Origin: Sphaerosporella brunnea
Lineage: Eukaryota; Ascomycota; Pezizomycetes; Pezizales; Pyronemataceae
Length of the DNA stretch: 64,000 nt
Assembly (NCBI GenBank): GCA_008704415.1
Contig: VXIS01000036.1
Location: 175,433 to 239,432, forward strand
Direction: 5' to 3'
Part shown: piece by piece, positions 55,761-64,000 of the stretch
How positions within the stretch are numbered: the stretch's first letter is position 1
Layout: each line of letters opens with the position of its first letter
Notes under the pieces: generated by a model
The model's database searches: none
The model's input: the letters and a program-made list of their open reading frames with translations, nothing else
What the model was told of the DNA's origin: nothing
Program-made: the position numbers and the translations under genes

Positions 55761-56619
55761 AACAGGAATCGTAATAGTGGTATCTCTGAAGTTCCAGCGC
55801 CGCCTAGATACTCTACCTGCAAAGGTTTGATCACGCTTCGAAATGCAGAGAAGCGCAGATGGGTTCAAGAGGTTTCAATTTCTCTTTTCCTTGTTGTTTA
55901 AATCTCGCATATCAAGATAACCTTTTCTGCTAGTGAAGTGCGAGTTGCAAAAGTCACTGGCAAGGCAAGCCGGTGCGGGTAGAGGATTGGTAGGCCAAAT
56001 GCAGGCATCTGTAAGTGGCGTGCGGCCAACTGGGGGTACAGGGCATAAAAAGCTGCACACTTCGCTAGGTGGAGGGGTTAGGGGCATAAAAGCCGAATCA
56101 ATAGTCATCCGATCTGATCTGCAACTGCGCGACAGCCTACATATTCCACCCCGCCCAGCACTTGAGTCACACCGGTCCCAAAGTTGACCCAAACCGCATC
56201 CTCCACTACAATGGCTTCAAGTTACACAGCCCCTCGATTCCATGTGTTGGGCTACATACCAAGTATGTACTTACTTACTTGAGTAAGTACCTACTTTTGT
56301 TTCGCCGCGCTAGATATCTCTTCCCAAAGGGGTCTGCATTTGCTTCAACATAGTTCCATGGTGAGGCATTTTATGTATGCAGTGAAACCGCTAGCAAAGA
56401 TGGGGAGAGTTCTAAGGTCCTGGGTAGCTGTCGGGCGCTCGAGCCCTCATCGCCGCGGCAACACTTAAGCTCTCACATCCACCCAGAGGCCACTGGCAGC
56501 CGCGCCGCATGCCTGGCTTCTGTGAAGGCCAGCCTCGCGCAACGTCCTGTCCAGCTCAGTGGTGCTCCTATTTCAAGCTAGCAGGTGATCCCCTGTTCGA
56601 GTGAGGGCTCTCGGGGCGG
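55761..56619. other. No gene recognised
   Basis: Short frames only; a tRNA-like string near 56550-56610 was rejected. Confidence 0.4.
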
Positions 56620-57199
56620 CAGCCCACCTACTCGCTACGGGGATAAAGCACGACAATACAGGCGCCACATACATGCATTGCAGCTGCAGTCTATCGAAAA
56701 CTCCAAGCCACGCAACAAGCCGGAAGTATTACCTCAACCTTCAAAGAGGAAGGGGCCGCTCTGAGTTGAGAAGCGACGTCCAAGTGAAAAGAAAGGACGC
56801 CATGCCGCTCCATGTTATTCTTTTTGACGCAGTTCTTCACTTGAGAGTTGTCAGCCTGCTTTCAGTCACTGGAGACTGTGTATCTTAGGTCTCAAACTGT
56901 GAAAAGGACGCACTGGCCAACTCTCAGTGCAAATATTTCGTTCGCGTTACACGCCACACAGACGCCACCACATGCATGGTGCCTGCCTTTGTCATACTTT
57001 ATCCCATAGCGAGTATGTTATGTAGAGATGCACTGATATGGCATATCGAGAAATAACACCGCACTAATCCCAATTCTGACAAACCGTGTTTTTATTTGCC
57101 AGTTACGTCACCACCTCAAATTAGAGTCGCTTCGCCCTCCGTAACAGGCAATCAGTTTCGCGACTTTACCTATCTGAGGTGTAATCTCCTATATAAAAG

Positions 57200-58007
57200 G
57201 AGAAAAGGTCTACAATGCCCGTCTGGCGCTTATTATGTTCTACAATGCCCGACCGGTTTTAAATGCCCGCACAAAAAAAGAAATCGTTAAGACAAAAGTC
57301 CACAATGCCCGTCTGTGGCTGAGAGAGGAGAATTATTGCAAGGTGTCCTCATCTGTGTCCCGTCCACTTGCGTGTCCCCGTCCCCCGTCCGCTCGCCGCC
57401 CGCACGGTTTCCGCCTCTGCCTCCACCGACACATCTTCCGCCTCCGCCTACACGTCTTCCACCTCCGCCTATACGTCTTCCACCTCCGCCTACACGTCTT
57501 CCGCCTGTAATTCTCCACGCCTAACCACAGCATGTCGCTACACGAAGGCCAAGAATTTCCAACTTTTACTACGTTCAAAAAAGCGCGAGGTCGACCCCAA
57601 ACGGCACGTCTCACAGCTGGGGAACAGCGCGCACGCCGGGCTGCTTTTGTAGGAGCTCTGGACGTGCCTGATAGGGTTCAACGGTGTTCTCGCTGTCACG
57701 GGGAAGGTCTCAATGTACGCAACTGCAGGGCGCTCCCTCCGGGGCTCTAATCATGAATTTCTCATCTAGAGGACGTTGTAGAGTAGTAATTCACGTTCTC
57801 ATTCGCGCGTACATATCCTCACCTTGTATACTTCGCCGTGGGCCCGCGCGGCGGCCTCCCCTTAGCCGCTCTTGAGTACTAAAACACCCGCCGGAGTCAC
57901 GGCATCAGCCTCTTGTCAAGCCACACTATTTATGGTGCGGGCATTTAAAACCGGTCGGGCATTTTAGAACATAATAAGCGCCAGACGGGCATTGTAGACC
58001 TTTTCTC
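57200..58007. mobile_element. Mutator-like element with 73-bp inverted repeats
   Basis: GAGAAAAGGTCTACAATGCC (57200) starts a 73-bp inverted repeat that recurs at 57935-58007 with one mismatch noted. A perfect 10-bp duplication TATATAAAAG flanks it at 57190-57199 and 58008-58017. Long inverted repeats with a 9-11-bp duplication are the mark of Mutator-like elements. Each arm carries three ATGCCCG motifs. Confidence 0.9.
57532..57750 (+). CDS. Small AT-hook / zinc-knuckle-like protein inside the MULE
   Basis: 72 residues: MSLHEGQEF, FKKARGRPQTARL (GRP core as in AT-hooks), a basic stretch RARRA, and CSRCHGEGLNVRNC, which fits a CX2CX4HX4C zinc knuckle except that Leu replaces His. Such basic plus CCHC ends occur at the C-terminus of Mutator-like transposases, so this may be the surviving transposase end or a cargo peptide. 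A relic at 36.6 kb keeps the His. Start and stop are intact, but promoter evidence is lacking. Confidence 0.45.
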   Translation: MSLHEGQEFPTFTTFKKARGRPQTARLTAGEQRARRAAFVGALDVPDRVQRCSRCHGEGLNVRNCRALPPGL

Positions 58008-58284
58008 TATATAAAAGACGTCCATGCATGTCGGCTGCGCTAACCCAGCAAATGTAGCTCACAATCGCTGCTGCCTGTTACGGAGGGCGAAACGACTCTA
58101 ACGCAGCCGCGCCTTAAACCTCTGACTTTTGGCGGCTGCCTCTATGGGGCACCCGCTTGTATGCGGGCGTTTAAATGTGGCCCGTGATTAGATAAACAAG
58201 AAAGTCGGGCAGGTTAAACACGCACCACGTTTAGGCCAAATCATATGGTTAAACACCTACCACGGAACAGATTTATTTACCTCG

Positions 58285-58560
58285 CGGATACGAGGACAAA
58301 GAGTTATCACGAGCGAAGTCTAAGCACTTTGTATAGCAAAAACCGTCCTGTGCACAGGCCCGAAGTAAGTCTGTGCATACAATGTTCCCCAACGCTGTTT
58401 TTCTATTTTTTTTTGGTTCTCCTAGAGCTATCCTAAGCTCTAGAGTGTCCGAAGTGGAGGAGCTGATGTCCAAAAATAGTCCGCGATGGCTGGGTTCCGA
58501 ACTGTCCGGTGGCACAGCGTGCTAGGGTACAAGGGTAATTCGGGTGCCATCACACACATG
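58285..58560 (+). repeat. Dispersed repeat Q, copy 2
   Basis: See the shared blocks at 55395; this copy also lies beside repeat X. Non-coding. Confidence 0.5.
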
Positions 58561-59064
58561 CAAAGAGCGCCCGACTTCTTTCCTCCACACAACCAAACAA
58601 TGCCAAGACCTTTGTCGTTCACGAAGAAGTCAGTGTTTTTTCTTCAAAAAACTCAAGAAGGCTCTAGGGGGGTCTACGATGCCACCCCCATCTTCACAAA
58701 GTTCTAGCAGCAATCGTGGTGGAGTTGCCAGTTGCTGATTGTTCGGGGAGCGCCCGACTTATGGCCGTACCTTGTGCAGTGTGACCTATACCGGACCTCG
58801 TTATACCGGACATCTGGCAGTAGCGGACGCCCTCAGTTCAGGCGGTTCCCACACAGCAAAAACCGCCTGGTTAGACCGGACACCGGACCGGACACACCTC
58901 TGGAAATTTTATTATACGGGCTGTTTTTACCGCCTGCGGAGCGGTTGCTTTACGCCTCTGAAGGCGTTTGTTTTAAACGCTCCGTCTGTACAACTGCCAG
59001 CAAACTGTTTGCTGTGCGCCTTGGCCAACTCCGCTGTTTAACTTAATCATTTCTGTGGCTTGGC
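58561..59064. other. No gene recognised
   Basis: Overlapping 100-codon plus-strand frames at 58732-59046 have no motif; the DNA has CCGGAC-type short repeats. Confidence 0.4.
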
Positions 59065-59330
59065 ATTGTTACAGGCAATTAAAACAGCGCGAGCAGGGCA
59101 TAATTAATAAGTGGAAAGCGCATCTGCGGCTAGCCCGGCCCGAGTAGAGGCCTTGGCAAGCATAAAGTGCAGCTTGGTAGCTTCATTGTGGAATTAAGTT
59201 CCCTGAAGGGGCTCAGAAACGCGGAGCTCTGCGCGAGGGAGCAGGCAGCCCGGCTGACCCATCAGCAAAGAGGTGTATAATACTCTCACCATCCGTCCCA
59301 ATACGGTATTGATCCAGCATCCATGCCGGA
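59065..59330 (+). repeat. Dispersed repeat P, copy 2
   Basis: Partner of 49661-49920; shared blocks include CAGGCAATTAAAACAGCG and ACGGTATTGAT. Confidence 0.55.
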
Positions 59331-61049
59331 TATCGATCACAACACATCCATCGAACCCCCTGTTTATTTTTTTGACGCCAAATGCCTTGCGACTCACAAG
59401 GGAGTGGAAGCGTCTGGTGACAGGATGATACGTAGTATGCATCGGTATGCCGCGGTGTGCCAGTGTGCCAGTGCGCATACAGGCTGTAATTGATGCGGGA
59501 AAGACCGTGCACTCTGGACTCAATTGCATTGTAGATGGTTTTGGCGGCGGCATCGTGAAGCGTGTGCGCCCGTGTGACATCCCTGTCCCCGCCCATTGAA
59601 TATGCCATTTTCGGTTGCGCTTGTGGGAGAGAGGGACAGGAGGCGCTTGTAAGACTTGCTGTAGAGCGGCTGAAGCGGTTTCATGTGGTTACAAGCAAGA
59701 CCCAAATATTAATCCCTGTGACAATGCTGGTGAAGGAAATACGGTTCGCTAGCATTGTGTTTGGCGCTAAGGTTTGCCCGGCAAGCTGTTGACCGAAGTG
59801 AGCCGTCTACTACTTCTTTGGCAGCAGTAGTGCCTTAGGACATCTGGCAGCTTGAACCCTTTCCCTCTTCCTGCTTTCGCTGATGGAGCCAGGAAGACTC
59901 TTCACTATCTCAAGTTGCGAATCTGGGTCTTGCATCTAACGTCAATGCTCCGGCTTAGCAGTTTGGTGCCAACACAGACATGAGTAATCACAGGTTTTCA
60001 TCACCCAATTAGAGCCTTTGTGGCCCGTCACTGTAACTAACGTTGTAAACCAGATTAATTGAGGTGGGTATATTAGTGGAAGCAACGGGTCACACTCAAA
60101 TTCCCAAATACTTCCATCTCATTTTCCACATTTCGGCCAGCCAGGCTCCGTGTTGGCGATAGGGGATTCGATTTCTTCGTCGGTCACGGTTTCCCGCGGA
60201 CCGCCGGTTGGCGGTCATGGTCCTCTACACCAACTCGAAGGGATAGCACGGCTGAAGAACTGCGAATGCCATATTTTGTCCCACCTGTCGCACCGGAGTC
60301 TGCGTTTGACGGCCTGCATGGCCTGGCTATTAATATTACCGGGGACGACGGTTGACGATGGCGAGAAGAAAGAAAGGTAAACCACAACGCTCAGTTTATT
60401 CTTTGAAAATGCACTATTACCATTATCTACAATGTATAGTCATAAATGCACATAAAGGCCGGGTATGTACCTACCTAGGTAGGTATGCAGCGCATACTGC
60501 ATGAGACGCAGTACCCAAGACGGGGTTTCCCAGCAACGATGTCACAGCATTCCCCCAAAAAAAGCAAATACACTAAATACACCTATGACTGTATCCCAGA
60601 GTGAAGATACACAGATTCCCGGGACAATCAACAGCGCGCACGACTACGATTTCCACACATATAAGCAAGTCATAGACATCACTAAGCGGAGAGCATTATG
60701 TACAGACAGGTGCGAGTAATGTCCCGTGGGGATTTGCAGTGTTCCAGCTCATCAGCAGTGCAGGAAATTCCTTCGAGCCGGGATGAAACCCCTTTAGCTC
60801 CTCGATAGCTTGCGATATTCAAATTGTAGCGGTTGATTCTACAATAACGTCGAAACCCTCGTGGCGGCAAACTGTTGAAGTCAGGCGGATGATTGCTGTC
60901 GTTATATTAATGAGCGCGCTTATCTTAATACAGGGGTGGAAACGGCCAGGCGGCTTTCTCCGTCAAGCTAAGACAAAATCGGACGAACCACATTTATTTT
61001 CACTTTCGGAGTGACAGTCTGACCTGGACGGCCTTTTTCGTCCGCGATC
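59331..61049. other. No gene recognised
   Basis: Frames up to 131 codons on the minus strand (59608-59213) show no known motif. Short AGGTAGGTA and TACCTAC runs at 60470-60487. Confidence 0.4.
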
Positions 61050-61202
61050 CCCCGCAGTGTTAAAAGTGCCGAATACACACACCTACATCACGCTAAAGTC
61101 TTATATAATGAAGGGTCCATTGGCCCATCACCCTTATTACATAGGCTCTTTCCACATAACTACATATCTAGTGTGATATTCGGCGCTTTTAACACTGCGG
61201 GG
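61050..61202. mobile_element. Short inverted-repeat MITE
   Basis: CCCCGCAGTGTTAAAAGTGC (61050) is inverted at the right end (GCGCTTTTAACACTGCGGGG, ends 61202). The CAGTGTTAAAA core resembles hAT ends, but no 8-bp duplication is present. Confidence 0.7.
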
Positions 61203-61348
61203 TCCGAAATAGGCAATATATTAGTCATCACTGCACCCGCTGGGAGTCTTGGCCGTGGCTAGTGGCCCGCACATCAGCCCCAAATCACCCAGATAGGTTT
61301 TTGTGGCGCAGTCACGTGTAGCGTGAAGGCGATAAGGAAGTCATCGTA

Positions 61349-61541
61349 CTGTAAAAACTCGGATATAAGAGATCCCCCCCAGATTTTGTTAGCGACACAG
61401 AATTTGCTTATAAGGAATTTAAATGCCTCCAAAAGGAAGTCAGTAAAAACAAAAGCCCTCCTTCGTAAGCGTAAAATTTCCCTATCAATTCTTTGCGGCT
61501 AACCAAATCTGGAGGGATCTCTTATATCCGAGTTTTTACGG
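61349..61541. mobile_element. TA-flanked MITE, CCGTAAAAACTC family
   Basis: Same family as 46512-46707: left CTGTAAAAACTCGGATATAA, right TTATATCCGAGTTTTTACGG, with TA outside both ends and the shared CCAAATCTGGAGGG block. Confidence 0.85.
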
Positions 61542-61850
61542 TACATTTTCCTGTCGGGGTCTGGAAGTTCATGGGCGACAGTTTTGAGCTTATGGACGTA
61601 TTCGGAACATCGCTGCACCGGTATATGGCACTGTTTATGTCGCTCTGCAATATGTGGGTGTCTGAAAAGAACAGTTCGAGGAATGACTGTAGGATGTCCT
61701 GAATGTCAACAATGGTCATGCTTACTTCGCAAAGAGGGTAAGCATCGACTTATCATTTGACGGTGATGCATTTTCCTCCCCGATGCCTGGCAGTCGCAGA
61801 AAATTTCCGTCTTTTATGATAGTAACATCCACCAGTTAGACATCCGGTAG

Positions 61851-62411
61851 GTGCTACGAGTGTCTACCGGTCGATGCCTTCGAAAGCATGGCATGAAGCA
61901 GCCACAGACCGCGAGCAAAATTTCAGGCACTATGATTCCTTGTACTGACGATATCGTCTACTGGCGGGCCCTTCATTTCAATTTGGAAAGACCAGCAGTT
62001 ATTCCTTCTGAAGAGTTTGAGGAAGTCTGGGCTTACGTGGATTCTGTGTACTCCATGCGTTCTGGAAAAACCAAAACGGCTGATGGCGAAGCGATTGCCC
62101 AATATGATGAATGCCGTCTCCTGAAAAGCAGGAAATCCAGCCTTCGAAAAAAAGGAAACAGAGCACAAGGCAGCATTAAAGAGGGGGGGGGGGCACTCGT
62201 CAATGAGGGATGCGGACCTGTGCGCTGCAAAAATTCGGATTTCCTGGTCACAACTAGTCTCCTTCGTCACGGCGGAGAGAATTACAGAAAACACCCATCA
62301 ACACAGTGGAGGAGAGCTTTGCACGCAAAATTCCGAGGGGGAGGCTGTCAAAGGGTATTCAGCAGCCCAAATCTTCCACGCGTTACAAAGCACAGGTACA
62401 GATGCAGATAA
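61851..62411 (+). pseudogene. Possible Mutator-like transposase N-terminal relic
   Basis: The frame reads RPAVIPSEEFEEVWAYVDSVY, YDECRLLKSRKSSLRKKG and GCGPVRCKNSDFLVTTSLLRHG, which resembles the FAR1/WRKY-like zinc-binding N-terminus of fungal Mutator-like transposases. Frame breaks occur near the G-run at 62183. The assignment is from memory of the family's layout and is weak. Confidence 0.3.
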
Positions 62412-63485
62412 CACGCGTCTACAATTGCCGGAGGCGTGCGATTACGTTGTAATTTCGGTTATTGCTCATAATTTATACGTGGAAATGCATATTCCGCACT
62501 CTAGCCGCTCTCAGCGGGCAACTAGTCACCTCCACCCCCATAATCGTCGCCTTCTAGATCTCATCATCACCATCGTCAAGCCGTGCACCCGACTATATAT
62601 CGGCTCGTCCCTCCCCCAAAACAGAGGCGACATCACCAGTAAACTCAGCATAACAAAGTAAGTCAGATATGCGACGACGCCAAGGCCTGAAGCCTACGCG
62701 TGACAGTGATATCCCTCATTGAAAAACTCGACACCATCGCTGTGATGAATCGCGGAAACACAAGGTCTCAGCAAACACGCGATCTCACTTGGCAGCCGGC
62801 CATCTCATTGACTTCTGCAACCTGAGTTGCTACTAATGGTGCTAACTCCGTAAGACAAGGCTGGTATCGCCATTGTGGCTTCGGTCATCTTGTTGCGTCG
62901 ACGCCGCCATGCATGTGATTATAGCATTGTTGATTTTGAGTATTGGTCATATCTAAGGGTTTTGGTTTTTGTGTGGCACTAAGCTTATCTGCGAATAACC
63001 ATTAACATAACGGGTACATAACCGTTTTTCAAAAACACCCGTTCCGTACTAAGGTAGGTACTTTTTTGGAACGGTCAATATGTTAGGGGCCTCCGATAGA
63101 GTTGTTAAACCGCGGACAGTTTTGCCACCCCAGTCTAGACGGACGGAGCCACATAAACAGACCAATTTGCGAGAATCGGATCATTTCGCGCGAATCTAAA
63201 CGCACCACCGTTCTAACCACCTCCGATAATCCTTATCTAAGATATCACTATATTCAACCGCTGAGCTTCCGGCAGTTCTCCAGCACCCACACGCGCCTAC
63301 ACATACGTGTGGATGCTTTCGGGGATAGAACTGATGGGAAGGTTTTCAGGCGCCTGGCAATGCTGAGCTTCAATACAATTAATTGTTTACTTCGTCCACA
63401 CGCATTGGGAAAGAAAATCAGCGCCTTGGGATTTGCTAGTCTTTATGCGGGTCGAGAAACCAAAATCCAAGAGAGTCGGTGACTA
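62412..63485. other. No gene recognised
   Basis: A 126-codon frame at 63102-63482 has no motif. No repeat partner seen. Confidence 0.4.
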
Positions 63486-63742
63486 CCGTATCAACTCGAT
63501 CTTAAACAGCGTGGGTCGGCCTGGTGGGGTTGGAAAGGTTGTGCATCGATAGCCGCCTATTGGTGTATGTAGATGTCCCTCTCACAATTTGAGTTTTGTA
63601 GAAGTCATAAAGTCAAAATGGCGGTACTGTAGGTTACAAATGGTGACGTGGCCATAGGCTGGCTCTCGCACATAAAGCTTTTGATAACTTGGCGTGACCC
63701 CCATCAGGCCAGCCCGCCTTGTTTAAAATAGAGTCGATACGC
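63486..63742. mobile_element. MITE, CCGTATC family
   Basis: Left CCGTATCAACTCGATCTTAA, right inverted TTTAAAATAGAGTCGATACG with one mismatch at the tip; TA outside both ends. Interior matches 36889-37126 inverted. Confidence 0.8.
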
Positions 63743-64000
63743 TAGATACTAAGGCCAGCCGGGAGAGTTTAGGCTGGTCAAAATCCGCGAGTCCTAGTTT
63801 TGAAGGACTTAGATGGTTCCGCAGTACGCACCCAAAAAGTGAGTTGCAACTGCTCAAAAGTTTGTGAGCCGCTAGGGGAGTTTATTGAAGCACCGATATC
63901 TTCAAAACCACACTCTGAACTCTACTATAATCGGGTCTAGCCAAAGCCGCTTCGCTTAACCCACCCCAATTCGCTTCCCGGATTTGACTGCTTTTTTTTT
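63743..64000. other. Window end, no gene recognised
   Basis: Short non-coding remainder ending in a T-run that continues past the window. Confidence 0.4.

Larger units (their letters stand above)
56620..58260 (-). repeat. Dispersed repeat family X, copy split by a Mutator-like element
   Basis: Positions 56620-57199 are the inverted counterpart of 42400-41830, and 58070-58260 of about 41870-41640. The Mutator-like element 57200-58007 interrupts the copy. The block GTTACGGAGGGCGAAACGACT appears at both 57124-57150 (inverted) and 58075-58100, so the copy has its own partial palindrome. Confidence 0.6.

Noticed and set aside
56545..56612. tRNA-like string (AGCTCAGTGG and GTTCGAGTG)
   Set aside because: The acceptor ends do not pair and the anticodon arm is poor; at most a decayed tRNA-derived piece.
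59213..59608. 131-codon minus-strand frame
   Set aside because: It overlaps repeat P and has no recognisable domain.
63102..63482. 126-codon plus-strand frame
   Set aside because: No motif; residue usage looks random and it ends at a MITE boundary.

Overview
The window looks like nuclear DNA of a filamentous ascomycete (Pezizomycotina). Genes have short introns (46-70 nt, GT..AG, some with a CTAAC or TACTGAC branch site). Protein families include a HOS3-type histone deacetylase, a DUF1774 membrane protein and an EBP-type sterol isomerase. The transposons (hAT, Mutator-like, Tc1/mariner-like DDE, piggyBac, LINEs with an RNase H / CCHC tail) fit a fungal genome. The species cannot be named from this sequence.

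The layout has two compartments. Positions 3.4-20.2 kb form a gene-dense island with seven intact, spliced genes: a membrane fatty-acid desaturase-like protein (-), a ubiquitin-like-domain protein with an internal 60-bp tandem repeat (-), an S33 peptidase (-), an EBP/EXPERA sterol isomerase-like protein (+), a conserved basic nuclear-type protein (-), a DUF1774 membrane protein (+) and a HOS3-like deacetylase (+). Two minisatellite or microsatellite-rich divergent promoters lie inside the island. The genes are housekeeping or metabolic and do not form one pathway.

The rest (0-3.4 kb and 20.2-64 kb) is a transposon graveyard with a few embedded genes. Many insertions can be delimited to the base by target-site duplications. 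Examples are hAT elements with 8-bp duplications, LINE insertions with 10-15-bp duplications, a Mutator-like element with 73-bp inverted repeats and a 10-bp duplication, and several small inverted-repeat elements flanked by TA. Nesting is deep: a LINE tail inside a hAT inside a LINE (20.5-22.2 kb), and a stack of inverted-repeat elements at 44.4-47.4 kb.

Three observations stand out. (1) A dispersed family of short, Ser/Thr/Pro-rich spliced genes ends in a conserved VRWFLE..KM.APW exon; there are three copies, one broken by a LINE with a perfect 14-bp duplication. (2) LINEs of different sequence share a GC-rich tetraloop hairpin and a TATGAT..AAC tail at the 3' end, and two ORF1-only 'half-LINEs' carry the same type of tail. 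(3) A five-exon, 706-residue acyl-CoA-synthetase-like gene at 50.4-52.8 kb keeps its frame and splice sites but has lost all the adenylation motifs I can align.
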